From contig OZ025206.1 of NCBI GenBank assembly GCA_964019055.1, positions 26,966,906 through 27,030,905 of the forward strand: DNA of 64,000 nucleotides, read 5' to 3'. Below are positions 52,393-64,000 of the stretch, in pieces. This DNA is from Anthopleura xanthogrammica. Lineage: Eukaryota; Cnidaria; Anthozoa; Actiniaria; Actiniidae. The position numbers and the translations under genes are program-made. The notes below the pieces were generated by a model. It made no database searches. It saw nothing but the letters and a program-made list of their open reading frames with translations, and was not told where the DNA came from. Position 1 is the stretch's first letter; every line of letters starts with the position of its first letter.

Positions 52393-54427
52393 GTTGGGAT
52401 GTTGAACTAAAAATCCAAAAATAAAAACAAATTAACCATTTGAAGAATTAAAATGCACATATCCCCTAATTCAGTACTTTCTGAATTCATTCTCTCAATG
52501 TACAGATATATAGACAGTCCGCTCCTTTAAAGAAATTCAAAATTGTGTGACCCACCCCCTGTTTTTCCCACCCCCTTTTACATCATTCTCAAACCCGAGC
52601 AAGCTCAGCTTTCTAACAAAAAATTGTAGGCTCTGGGCAACCCTAAAATTCAATCAAATTTCATTGGCTGACAAAGCAACAAACTCTGAAACCAAGAAAC
52701 CAAGCAAGCCAAATCAACTAGAATGGTTATATATCTTCGAATCTTGAATCAAATGCTATTTCCATTTGTCGAACATATGAACTTTTGCAAATAGAAGTTG
52801 TAAACAAGCGGTTACAAAGGTTGAGCTGGCATTTTATAGCCCCTTGCAGCACGTCGGAACTGACTCCATTTTTTTTCAAAATCAGGAATAAAATAAAAAA
52901 ATAAGAGGACATAAATAACAGAAAACAATATCAAATTGCTATTGTTACACAACTTTATTGAGTTATTGAGTTTCTCAGCCAATTGATTCTTCTTTTAGAT
53001 TTGTGCATTGTGTGCTGTTTTCGATGATCAACACCACTGGCTTTTCACTATTATTGGGCATGAACAAGGGATACTCCCCACTCATTTTTTTTCTTTTTAT
53101 TTATTTATTTATTTTATTTTTTCCGACTGACTGACCCACCCGTGTGAGACCCAGGGTGACGGGAAATGGAAAAAAAAAAAATGAAAATGACCTAAAAGGC
53201 TTCAAGATATCTACGAGTGTATTACGAAAACTCAATATATCAAGTTTTAAATACATATTTTACTAAACTCTTCGCTGCCAAATTCATAGTTCATCCCTCA
53301 TGAAGTACCTCCCTTAGATAAGAACTTCGTGTAGAAGCTCGACTCGTTGTGCATTAGAAATTGCATCCAGAACCTCGAAATTAAACTCGATATTGGACAT
53401 AAACTTGATATTGGAATTATCTTGCGCAAAGACTCTGGTGACAGACAACAGTTTTCTCTTTAGAAACGAGAGGGCGGCCATGTTTTGAGATGTCAGTGTG
53501 AAACAAGATGGCGCGTTACTTCAGAGAGAATCCTTCACTTTGGTTGCATTTTTGGGTGCTTTATTAAAATTTTGTCTGAATTAATCAGTAATACTGAGTA
53601 AAAGGAATAAAATATTTCCTCTTATGGTGTTTTCGAAGCGCATTGTTGTAAATTTGTCCGCGTTATCGAAGCCTCGCTTCATTCACGCAAGTGCCACTAT
53701 TTTAGGAAGAAACAAAGTATATACCTTCTTCAGCCGAAAAAGCCAGTGATTGGCGGCCGACATTAACTTTTTTTGAACCAAAAACTAACATTTAGTGTCT
53801 TTCAACGTAAAATTTGAGGACATGGATGGCAAAATAGATGCGAAACAACAACGATTGTATTTTTTAGACCGCCATGTTGAATGCCAAGGAAAAGCGCGCC
53901 AACGTCTTCCTCATCAGCGTCAATGAAACCACGCTAAGAGAGACATGAAAGGAGAAATACTTTGCATTTTCCCATTTAAACCTTCTAAACTAATGATTTC
54001 CTTACCTTATGGAACAAAATTCTGCATAAGACTGCTTTTAGTCTTAGTTTACAGTCCTCAGCCTCCACTTCTGTGCAGAATGAAAAGGGCCAAGGTGGTG
54101 CAAACGACAGCCACAGGAGGACCCCCACGAAAAAAATATGTTCCATTTTTTAAATGTTTAAAAAGAGCTAATACTTTATAGTTTTTTTACGTTTTCTCAT
54201 AACAAGTTAAATATAAGTTTCTATATATTTAATAATGTCAGTAAAAATTGCACTTTTAAGACCAAAAAAGAGAAAAAAGTGCAAAATAAGTTTCTCCTTA
54301 GCTGGGATTCCTGTGTCTAGGCCCAGACCTTTCATTTTGTTTGTCACTTCTTCATAAGTCTATTAGTATTCAGGGTACAAATTTGACCAAAATTCGTAAT
54401 AAATCGCTCTTAATTCAATAATTTTCA
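52393..54427. other. Upstream region between OTU/CXC gene and CCDC103
   Basis: Separates two divergent genes. It may contain an extra 5' exon of the OTU/CXC gene (acceptor near 52407). A MITE terminus lies at 52839-52858. Otherwise nothing supported; open frames of about 60-80 codons are unremarkable. Confidence 0.55.
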
Positions 54428-56143
54428 ATGGATGGAGACGAAGGAATCGACTTTAAGAAACTAGAGAAGGAATTTAACTCAGCTGTTGAAGCTGACGCGA
54501 AGTATGAACGAGAAAATGCAGCCAAGTTTCGAGCAGTCGAGCAGCGGGTTGGTAGCTATGAAGAATTCAAAGATATTGTCGCAGCTTCTCATTTGAAGCC
54601 TCTGGAAAAGAAAGATAAAATAGGTGGGTTTATAAGATACCTCTAAACTTTATCATATTTTTTGAACAATGAAAAAATACTAAAGTTGGCTGTGTATCCT
54701 GTAAGCTTTTCGAAGAACATACTGTATGAGTAGAATGAGTAGGCTGTCAGAACTCGCGAGTTTTTTAGCTGCCTCCTTCACGAGAAAAAAAATATTTTTA
54801 GAAAATTTATGAGGATGGACAAAAATCTTAGTTTTTACTGATACTAATGGCATGCCGATTAGAGCGTCTTTTCTGTGGTTTTCAATATTTTAAGGGAGCA
54901 TAGACACAATGTTCTATTATGTTACCATAGCAACTCAATTTTATGTTTGTGCGGTTTCACTGGGAGATTTAGGTCAATTTTAAGACCTTTGATCTCCACA
55001 TTTCTGTTGCTTACTACCCCTTAATACATTATCTTCAACCCCTTTGCCATAAAAATGATGGTCTGGTCCTTAAATATGGACTATGAAATACATTTTCCTG
55101 TGAAATAAGCTCTGGTCATTGAACAAAATTTAATGTCCTGTAAAAATGACCACCTGACTGGTAAATGTTTCCCTTCTCTGGACATTTGACCAGCCATTGG
55201 GTTTGACAGATCAAATATTCCTTGATTTGGCCTGACAAATGAACTGCCTATCAAAAAGATTTATTTTCAGCCTAGTAGCCCCACTAACCAAGATTTGAAA
55301 AACCCCTAACAAAAATCCTGCCCCTGTGATTACAGGTAGTGGAAGATTTAGACATATTAATAAAAGTAAAGTTAAGTCCCTATATTTAACGTAGGTAGTT
55401 CCTTCAGTTGAAATTCAACTGCTCAATGGAAGCCAATGGTGCGCATTTTTACCCCCTCTCTCAATCAGTGCTCTGTTTTACGAGTATTCAAAGCCGAAGC
55501 TACACGAATTTGAAAGAAGTTGAAACAGTTGGTGGAGATCATGAGGTTCGAACCGTAGACCTCTAGCTCCGAAGGCTGCACACTAACCAACTGAGCTACA
55601 TCTGCACCTAGAATAAAGTGAATATATCAAAAATCTTTATTTTCAGACCAAAAAAAGATGAAACAACCTTGGAATTGTCTTGCATCTAAGAAAACAGATG
55701 TCAAGACCCAGAACACTTCTTCATCTGTAGTGAGTAGCACCTCTCAACTTCAACTTACTCCTCAAAACTTTCTAAAAACATGGAAAAATGAACTCAAAAC
55801 ATGTCAGGACAAATACAACTACCTCTGTAAAGTTGGAGGGGTAACTCTGGGGAAAATATTTAAAAATGAGATCTCTATGGGATTGCTAGGAGAGTTTGCG
55901 GAAGTCCTTCAGCAGTGCCATCAGAAACAAGACATTGAAATTGTTCTTGACATACTTTGGCACTTACCTACAACAAAACGGTTTAATCTGTCATTAGATT
56001 TTCTTAGCAGTAAAGAAAAAGGGTTCTTACAAGATTTATTCAAAGATTTGGACCATCTTATCAATAATAGTGGAACCCAATACTGTATCGAAAGTAAGGA
56101 TAAATTTCAAGAACTTTTAAGCATTTATAAGATTTGTTTATGA
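54428..56143 (+). CDS. CCDC103: CCDC103 homolog, dynein arm attachment factor
   Basis: Exons 54428-54623 and 55647-56143 join in phase to 230 aa, close to the 242 aa of the human protein. The N-terminus is strongly conserved: [47 protein letters not shown], then PWNC at the start of exon 2. The C-terminal RPAP3-type helical domain follows ([37 protein letters not shown]). CCDC103 oligomerises and helps anchor outer dynein arms on motile cilia (family knowledge). The ATG is 5 bases after a TTTTCA and no upstream in-frame ATG is better, so the start is secure. The intron holds a tRNA-like relic (55531-55608). Confidence 0.95.
55531..55608 (-). repeat. tRNA-like relic
   Basis: On the minus strand: GTAGCTCAGTTGGTTAGTG (A-box) and GGTTCGAACC (B-box), with end stems GGTGCAG and CTCCACC pairing at six of seven positions. 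The anticodon stem fails after three pairs and the D stem does not close, so it is a pseudogene or a SINE head. Confidence 0.6.
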
Positions 56144-56213
56144 ATTTTTTGGAAACATGACCTAACTCTATTAAAATAATACGATGTGCTTCTGATGAAT
56201 CCAGTTCATTCAA

Positions 56214-56375
56214 TTGTCCCTTACACAGTTCCCTGTGCCATCTTGAAAGGTAGCCATGCCTTGGCATCAAAGTGAGAATAATTGTGAATTATTGTCCAAG
56301 GTGTTAACAAAGGTCTCTACAGTATCATTGCAAGCTCACCGACATCTCACTTCCATGCAAAGGCATGGCTACCTA
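56214..56375. mobile_element. MITE (CCATCTTGAAAG family), truncated copy
   Basis: CACAGTTCCCTGTGCCATCT and AAGGTAGCCATGCC at the left, with AAGGCATGGCTACCT at the right; the outer right terminus is missing. It also shares TTGCAAGCTCACCG with 32218-32232. Confidence 0.8.
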
Positions 56376-56950
56376 AGTTTAAAAATCCCTGAATATTAAA
56401 AAAAATTATGATTATCTTATAGCAGTTTTCAATATTACACAAACTTGGTAGCTCTGAGCTGAAATTCCCATTTATGATATTTATATTCTAGATATATGTA
56501 GATTTTATGTAGAACAGTTATCCATGTCCTCTTTTTGGGGGTGGGTGGGGGAGATCTAGGATCTAGAGAAGGACCACCTAAAATCTAGTACCGAAAATAC
56601 CAGCTACATGTTGATAGGCTAAGAGGCTAGCTGTGCATTATAAATAAAATAAAATGACATCTCCAAATTGTGTTTGCTTTTTACCTTTTTATTTTAATAC
56701 AAACCAAATCCTTAATTATACCATGCTAACTCTAATCTTACTTTAAAGAGTTAGATATGGTTTAAATATTTAACCAAATTACATTATTTTTTAAATATAC
56801 TGAGTCCATTAACAAATAATATTTGACATCAATTCTCCACTTTCACATCACCAATAATGAAGTGTGCTTTGGGAGCAAGTCTACATATTTTCAATAAACG
56901 GACAAAGAAAATTACTGCTCTTTGTGAAGCGGCTGTACACAGGCTTTTTG

Positions 56951-57023
56951 TGGCTTAGATAGCTCTGACAGTTGGTAGAGCATTGTACTGGTATCATCGT
57001 GGGTTTGATTCCCATTCTAAGTC
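56951..57023 (+). repeat. tRNA-like relic
   Basis: TAGCTCTGACAGTTGGTAGA (A-box region) and GGGTTTGATTCCC (B-box) at tRNA spacing, but the acceptor stem does not close. Probably a SINE head. Confidence 0.5.
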
Positions 57024-58457
57024 TGATTTCTTTAAGGCATTTTTTCAGTAGGGTTGAATTGGCTCCAATAGGATTGTCAAAATTACTTTGGTGTAAAACA
57101 TCCCAATGTTAACTCAAAAATTTAAGGTAAGATATCTGTTTGGCCAATAACAGTGCTGGCGGTTTTGGAAAGGTATTCAATTATAATATTTGTCCAGTGA
57201 GCTAGCTAGGAATTGTTTAGTTTGGGCAGTTTGATACTCACAAATACTTAGTCCAATACTGCTTATTCCATTAAGCCTAGGAAGTAGATATTAGATGTCT
57301 AGATATTGGCAGATGCTATTTGATTATTTCACATCAAATAAGTTGTCACATGTAGAATGTAGTTTGCAAAGATAAAGCATACATGGTTTACCCCCTAGAC
57401 CTGCACAGTTATAGGTGATGTGAAACTGACAAACACATTAAGAAAATCGGAGTCATTATGATCACACTGGGCCAGGCCAATACAATGAAATCAATGGATG
57501 TCTTTTAGATATAGTATGAGGAAATTGGGGATTATTTTTGAAGGCACTGCCCAGAGTTTACGACTCCTATTGCTTGAGAATACTAATGTGAATGTTATAA
57601 TTTTAAAATTTTACCCAGTATTATCTATTCACCAGGTTTTCCAATTAGTTACATGTAACACAGAACAATACACACCAAAATGCTTCACTACTCTACAACA
57701 GATTGAAATAGTGACAGAAATGATGTCACTGCAATCACATATTACAGTACATTACTTAAGATTGTAAACCTGATGTATGCCATGTTGGCAGTCCCAAATG
57801 ACCTTTAAACTACTATATTCTGTAAACTGACATGTCTGTCATTAGTATTAATAATTGTTCGCTCATGATAAGGAAAGACCTCTCTCTGTTTCTCAATGTG
57901 AAAATTCTTGGATAACATTATTTACTGAGGATGAAGATTACTGATTTTTCTCATTATGGACTGGCGTATGCATCCAGAAAGCCACAAATCCATGGTCCAA
58001 AACAGTCAAATTTGGAAAACATTTACTGAGGTTGATTTGTATTCAGACAACTGTTGCCATCAGTCCTTATAATGTACCTCAGCCTATGGCATAGTCTGTA
58101 CAAAGGCTTTTGGCAACAATTTACTCCATACAGACCAAACAACCAGTTAATAGCATACACATTAACATACGTACATGAAAATGTACATAATAACATGAAC
58201 AAAAACAATATATTACAAGCTGATAATGTGGGTAGAAAATATGAATGTTATCATGGACCATGACTCACTTGGTTGAGGTTGAAACAGTTGGCAATGGACT
58301 TCAGTAATGCCCATCTTAGTCTTAATTAAGTGGCATGCTTCTTTTTTTGTTTTCAGTGCATGCATGTACATGCATAGTCAAGTGACTGTCAATTATTTGT
58401 AAGGTTCTCAATAAATTCTTTAAAACAATAGTCAATAATATGAATGACTTCAAATAT

Positions 58458-61400
58458 TTATAAGTACATTCCATTGATGAGATAATCAGCATCATCGGTG
58501 GCAAATGCTTTTCTTCGGATCCTGTTTTTCATCATTCTGAGTCTCAAGCCAACCACGATGAGCATGAGGAGTGCTATAACCAGGAATATAGCAAGTGGGA
58601 CAACAGCTTTGTTTTCCACAATGCGAAGATGATTTGTTTCAATTACCACTTTGACATCAGTTATATTTCTCTTATTACTTATGCTATCATTATCAACTTT
58701 GGGAGGAGGAATCTTGGCATCAACTGGTTTAGGTGTATTTTCTGTGGATAAAAGAGATATATGTCAATTATTCGCAAATGCCAGATATCTAATTTTAATA
58801 AACATTGAACTTTTGAAAACTGAAAGGTCACAAATACAGCATTTTGCAGTAAAACACTTCAACAAGCAACAAAATCATGCAACTTGTCATGTAACATTGT
58901 TGGGTTGCAAGTTAAAGAGTGAATGTTGCTTGTATTACCACCCCACGGAAACAAATTTTCTTTGTTGCAGAGAGGAAAGAACTTCTTCTTCTGCAACAAA
59001 GTGGCACAACAAAGTTGTTGTTGCGCAGGGTGGTCATACAGGCAACATTTGCTCTGCAAATTCTAATACAACAATATTGCACAGCAAGTTGCACAAATTT
59101 GTTGCCCGTATTACCGCACCTTAAAGTAATAATCTGCAAATTCAACTGAACCATGTATATGTGAAAAATAATGTGTTAATAAGTCAATATTACTGCTATT
59201 TTCATAAACATGCAAACTCTGTGGCTGCAAGCTGCACTCTGAAATTTGGTTTTTCTCTTCCATCAATCAAAACTAATCAGTCAGTATCTTTCATATTTCT
59301 GACTGGCGGCAGCGAAAAACCAAATTCCAACGGGAAACTTGCAACTACAGAGTTCGCATGTTTATGAAAATAGCAGTAACTCTATCAATAAAGTTATAAA
59401 GTTATTATTACTGTGATTCCCAATATTCTGTGAACTCAAACATTTCAACAGCTTGTTGTGAAATTGGTTTTTCATTGCCATCAATCAGAACTAATCAGTT
59501 AGTATATTTTTGACTGCCATCAGTGAAAAATCAAATTCCTATGGGCAACTCACAACTACCAAGTTCTCAGAATATTAAGAATTTTAGTAATAATAAAACA
59601 ACAACAATTACCTTTAATTGTAGGCTTGGTCTTGGGAATAACGCGTGGTTTTGTAGGATGTTTCTTTGTAGTTGTGAGTGATTTGTCATATTTAGGATTA
59701 TTGTCAATAAACTCTCTCCAGTGATGGAAAGGTTCAGTTGCCTTCTTATCCGTTGGCTTGTGTGTAAGTTTGGGTGTACGTTTTGGTGTAGGTTTTTCTG
59801 TGACCAGTTTTGCCTTAGGATAATCTGGATTGTTGTCGACAAATTTCCTCCACTCATGAAATGGTGGATCTGTAGGATCTGATTTCTGTTTTTCATGCGA
59901 TGAGGAGCCTCTTGATGCATGAGCTGGAGCTTGATGCTTTGAACCATCGCTGCCTTGATTATTCCAGGACTTTCTGTGCTGATCTTGGTTCTTCCTAGCA
60001 GAAGATCCTCTCGTACTTTGGTGAGATTGCTGGTTATCTCTGGTCATTTCATGAAGACGGCTTTCGAGATCCTGAGCATTGCGTACTGGGTTCTGACGAG
60101 TGTTGGAGTGAGGTTTGTCATTCTCTGCAAAAATGCCACTGTCAAGCCAGTTATATTTATTTGAATTTTTTGTGTTCACTTCACTGTCATGAGCTACAAA
60201 TATAAAAGAAAAGTAGTTGTGAATTGTAAGTAGTTTGTAACATCCCGATAGTTAGTACACAGATGTTCCAGTCTTAGGGTGTCTGACATCCAATCAAGAC
60301 TATTGCCAATAGGAAAAATAAAGCCAAAAAAAAAAAGATTAAATATAGATCATAAACCTTGGTACTTGGGTGTAATAAATTACTTTTCATTTCATATGCA
60401 TTTGAGAACTAGATTATTTGTTGTTTGAGCAACATCCATATTAATATCGGCCATCTAATACTTTTTTACGAGTTAAGAAGCAATTCACCTGTTCAAAACT
60501 AGTCAAACACAAAACATTCGGTAGTGGCCGCAAGGTTGAAACTTGAATACTCATTTGAAACTATCTTTGGGTAGGACTGGTCAGTGAGCAGCTGTATATA
60601 TGTAGCAAATGACGAAGGGAATATGACATATATGTCTTCTAAAACAATTGACATCCATGCCCAAATATAGTAAAGTGTCTTTTTCACTGGAACTTACCAT
60701 AACAATTCACTTTTTTGTCATCATCATCATAAAACTCGGCATGGCAAGACCCACAAAAGCTTGTCTTACAGAAGGCCAATGGACTTCCAGGACAAACAGC
60801 ATTTGTACATGGATTTTTCCTACACATGGCAACTGGAACACCAGGTGGGCAACCTATAAACAAATTAGCTACAAGTTAGTACCGTAAGTTAAGTACATAT
60901 ATATTTGTTGGCCATGCATGCCAATAAGTGGTGCGTTATATAAGCATATACATTTACACTAGTACTGTATATGGTACTAATGTTCAAACCAGAGATCTAT
61001 TGCTGAAACAAAGAAATCTTTTACTTTATGATTGGTAAATTTGAATGAAAAGATTCTTGACGTCAGTGTTTGTAAACTGTGAACATCATTTGCTATTCCA
61101 GGGTTTGAAATTCAAACAAGTTTTCTAAAATTTAAATGTGGATGATCTGATTTTTGTTTGCTGATAATTATAAAGAGTACATCAGCTTACTTATTTTTTC
61201 TGTTACCAGACCTTCTTGCAGCGCAACATGCAAAAGTATAATTGCATGATTACAGCTTGATAATAAACAGAAATAAGAGAAGATTTGTCTTTTTTTAATT
61301 GACATTTTTTTATTTTATGATTGTGCTTTTGTAAAGCTAAACTGACACAATTTCAATGCTAAGCTGGCTGATTTTACCAAATGAGGCATGAAAGCTTGTT

Positions 61401-62811
61401 TGGCAGGTAAAAGCCTGTGCATAGCAGTATGTGAACACATTAAATGTGGTCATACTTTTGTGTGGTGTGTTGAATAAATTGTTCTCAAATCATCCGCTGC
61501 TTTAAAAATTTGTCAACTTAAATATTCCTGGCTATAAACTTGGTGAAAAAATAAAGAAGTTCTCCATAATAATGTTATATGCCTGTTGTATTTCCTTACT
61601 CTTACTAGCTTGTTGAATTTTGCTTTTGCTAGCTTTTTAGCTAGTTATCTTGAAAATAAATTTTCAAACCCTGATTTTCTACATTGATTTTTTTCATAGA
61701 TATTTCTGACATGTTTTGCATCATCATAAGGGCATAAATTTCCAAATCAAAGTCATTTTTGCTGCATTGATGTTGTAACAATCTAAGCTTTTTAAATAAC
61801 AGACTGATATACTGAAACTAGGATAAAAATGAACATTAGGGAGAAAAAATATATTGTAGTAAAAAGACCTCATATCATTGTAATAAACACTAGTTTCTAT
61901 CTTCTTGTTAAAGTAATATTTTACTAGTCGAAAAGGATTATGCTGAGTCCTCATTATTTTTTCCTCCTACGAAATATTATGTCACCTAATTGATTGGAAT
62001 CCAAGAAGACAAATCATAATTGTTTCGTCTTTCATTACGTCGTACAAAATATTGTGGTCAGGAATAGATAAAATGCGAAAAAGCTTACCACACCTTACTT
62101 AAAAAACGTGAATAATTTTTTTCCTAAAATATCATTTGAAGAGGAACAAAATGGAACAAAAATATCTGTTTATATATTTATACTAATTCTTCAGAACCAA
62201 AACAAATCCATGAAATCAAAAAAACAATAATTAAATTGAAAGGATGGATCATCTTTAAGGTTTCTTTCTATGGTTTCTTAATTTAAAGTATCTTTTTAAA
62301 TAGTACAAGGAAAGTAATTCGTTTGAATATTTACGAACTATGTTACTTGTCTAGTAGACACTTTATCGTCCTTACTTTCTTCGTGTGCATTCGTTGACTC
62401 ACTCTTCGGACTTTGGTCGATTTTACTTGATTTATCACGGCTTCCGTCTTCAAACTCAATCGTCGCATAATGATTATAAGAAGAAAAGGCACATTTGCTT
62501 GGAGAACCACAATCGAAAAGATAACATGTTCTGACTATTTCTCCAAGGGCAATGGACGAATTCTTGTAGGACAACATCCCCAAATTACAACCTCTGCTTT
62601 CACAGCAAAGCTTATAACATTCCTTCGCCGAATGAACGTATTGCCTTCGAATATACTTCGCTCCGTTACTGAGAGATTCCTTAGTTCTTAAAATTCTATT
62701 TTTCTTGACATGAATTGGTGGACAGCCATCGATGTCGTTGGGATAAACTGTGTGAAGCAGGGAAGCCAATAAAATGTACAAAACAAACGAACCCAAAACA
62801 CTGACGGCCAT
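58458..62811 (-). CDS. Single-pass membrane protein with MANSC-like domain
   Basis: Complement of exons 62427-62811, 60698-60853, 59612-60193 and 58458-58741; phases fit and give 468 aa. The end of exon 1 is the weakest point: the donor at 62426 fits the phase, while CAA/GTAACA at 62343 would need another exon. Seen: a signal peptide (MAVSVLGSFVLYILLASLLH), a cysteine-rich domain (about residues 30-118) with KECYKLCCESRGCNLG and YLFDCG matching the MANSC pattern, a small cysteine module in exon 2 (MCRKNPCTNAVCPGSP), a long polar extracellular stalk holding two copies of an FHxWRxFxDNNPxY motif, one transmembrane helix (VVPLAIFLVIALLMLIVVGL) and a short basic tail ending DYLINGMYL. MANSC domains occur in animal membrane proteins such as LRP11 and HAI-1. 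The ligand is unknown. Confidence 0.78.
58862..59108. mobile_element. Fold-back MITE
   Basis: CAAGCAACAAAATCATGCAA and CTTGTCATGTAACATTGTTG at the left are inverted at the right as CAACAATATTGCACAGCAAG and TTGCACAAATTTGTTGCCC, with GTATTACCACCC inverted as GGGTGGTCATAC. Because the arms are long, open frames occur on both strands; none is a gene. Intronic. Confidence 0.8.
59190..59379. mobile_element. Fold-back MITE (TTACTG family), copy 2
   Basis: TTACTGCTATTTTCATAAAC at the left is inverted as TTTATGAAAATAGCAGTAA at the right; AATTTGGTTTTTC is inverted as GAAAAACCAAATT. Intronic in the MANSC gene. Confidence 0.85.
59408..59590. mobile_element. Fold-back MITE (TTACTG family), copy 3
   Basis: Starts TTACTGTGATTCCCAATATT and ends with ATTAAGAATTTTAGTAA; AAATTGGTTTTTCATTGCC is inverted as a GTGAAAAATCAAATTCC block. 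It follows copy 2 by 28 bases and ends 20 bases before a MANSC exon. Confidence 0.75.
61099..61673. mobile_element. Non-autonomous DNA element, 575 bp
   Basis: CAGGGTTTGAAATTCAAAC at the left end pairs with AAATTTTCAAACCCTG at the right. Short terminal repeats, no coding capacity, in intron 1 of the MANSC gene. The terminus resembles those of 17656-17840 and 21795-21933. Confidence 0.55.
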
Positions 62812-64000
62812 GTTAAAGCTGGCACTTAACTGGCTTCCCAGTCCAGTCGTCGATGAAAAAGTTCGTAGTAAACTAGTTGTTTCTTTTCTTGGCGGTTAAT
62901 ATTCGACTAAAGATCAAAAAGTCGTTGTTTCAAACATCTTATGATCCAAAAACAGTATAAATATGGCGTCTCTACATTCCTTACACGTAATGCGATCACC
63001 GAGGAACTGCACATGCGTAATACAGCCAACATAGCTAATTTCCCAGGAAGCAACGCGAGTACGATACAACGGATGACCTGTCTGGAAGGAAATTATCCGG
63101 GCAAATACCTTTTTCGGATGGCCCTGCGTCTCAAAATCAGGCCCGTACCTAGGGGGGGGGGGGGGGGGGGGGAGGGGGACGGGGTGCGTCCGCACCCGCC
63201 CACAAGACCCAAAGGTCTACATTTTGGTTCACATTTTAGTTACGCCAAGTCAAATATTGCATATACTGTGGCCCGTTTTGACCGAGCTCGCACCCCCGCC
63301 CCTCCCCGCAAAAAGGCCTGGGTACGGGCCTGAAAATACCATATTCTACATAGGGTTGTGAACTGGGAACTTCGATTAGAACCTGACATCAAACAAGGTT
63401 GTGATATTATTACAAAGGCTTAGATATTCAATGGTTACGTAACCCCTAGATAGTAAGTCTTAGAAATGATTACATAACCCCTCCCATGGGAAATAAGCCT
63501 TGTAGTAGGGGTTAACTGTTAACTAAGAAACGGCTTTAAGATTAGCTGTTTTAAAACTGATAATCTTAATTTCTTAAAGCTGTTAACCGATATTAAAGAA
63601 ATAACTGTCAATTAACTGTGATATGCATTTCTAGAGAAAAAGAGCGTCAAATAAATGATTGTCTTAGATGCTGTTATGGGCCAGTATTATGAGTGACCAT
63701 AATGAATAAAAAACGTGTGTTTGAGATGAAAACGCCCCAATTTTTGAAAGACCGAATAATTAAAGTATTCGAGGATAATATAATCAATTATTATCATGAA
63801 AACCAGATTGGCGAAAATTTTAACCTGGGAGCCACTCGCAGTAGAGAAATTTTGGTTTAAAAGTTCAATGTATGACGTCATTTACTCACAATTTATATGC
63901 TGAAAAAAATATATATTTACCAGTCACTTTTGACTGTGAAGAAAGTATATTGCTTGGCACTATTGGGCCATATAGATAAGTTTAACCAAGTTTCAAGTAA
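62812..64000. other. Upstream of the MANSC gene, no gene seen
   Basis: Contains the MITE at 63138-63332. The rest is AT-rich with no supported open frame; the window ends here. Confidence 0.6.
63138..63332. mobile_element. MITE with 5-bp target duplication
   Basis: CAGGCCCGTACCTAGG at the left pairs with CCTGGGTACGGGCCTG at the right, next to a G run of about 22. It is flanked by AAAAT on both sides (63133-63137 and 63333-63337), a perfect 5-bp duplication. Confidence 0.85.

Larger units (their letters stand above)
56144..58457. other. Intergenic, MITE and tRNA-like relics
   Basis: Between the convergent 3' ends of CCDC103 and the MANSC gene. It holds the truncated MITE at 56214-56375, a partial TTACTG-family end near 56420-56470 and a tRNA-like sequence at 56951-57023. 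No gene seen. Confidence 0.65.

Noticed and set aside
55531..55608. Functional tRNA gene
   Set aside because: A- and B-boxes are present but the D and anticodon stems do not close; a relic or SINE head.

Overview
This is animal (metazoan) genomic DNA, AT-rich, with spliced protein genes, short exons, two nuclear tRNA genes and many small DNA transposons. The mix (inversin, CCDC103, CWC25, a Mutator-like transposase and a dense population of fold-back elements) suggests a marine invertebrate, probably an anthozoan cnidarian. That placement is inference; no single base-level signal proves it. Exon chains were built by hand from GT/AG sites, reading-frame phase and protein resemblance.

Layout: (1) about 0.4-6.7 kb, a Mutator-like (MULE) transposon with terminal inverted repeats and a seven-exon transposase gene, read apparently through a -1 frame shift at an A7 run. 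(2) 7.1-16.2 kb, + strand, an 11-exon gene for a scaffold with two Ras-association-like regions and a PDZ domain interrupted by a long insertion; one intron holds two tandem tRNA-Leu(AAG) genes. (3) 18.2-23.3 kb, - strand, the spliceosome factor CWC25, resolved in eight exons (600 aa). (4) 25.4-37.6 kb, + strand, inversin (ankyrin repeats plus IQ motifs), 16 exons resolved, first exon not found. (5) 40.9-46.8 kb, a head-to-head pair of single-exon ankyrin genes, both with an RVxF-like protein-phosphatase-1 docking motif. (6) 48.7-52.4 kb, - strand, an unusual gene fusing a transposase-like region, an OTU protease-like domain and two cysteine-rich CXC modules. (7) 54.4-56.1 kb, + strand, the cilia factor CCDC103. 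(8) 58.5-62.8 kb, - strand, a membrane protein with an N-terminal MANSC-like domain.

Inversin and CCDC103 are both ciliary genes, but they lie 17 kb apart with unrelated genes between, so no functional cluster is claimed. CWC25 and inversin diverge from one 2 kb interval. Introns and intergenic spaces hold at least a dozen fold-back (MITE) families, several present in two or three copies in this window; two are nested, and one tiny hAT-like element has a perfect 8-bp target duplication.

The best candidates for something new are the MULE frame-shift architecture, the transposase-OTU-CXC gene, the split PDZ domain, and the divergent pair of phosphatase-docking ankyrin genes.
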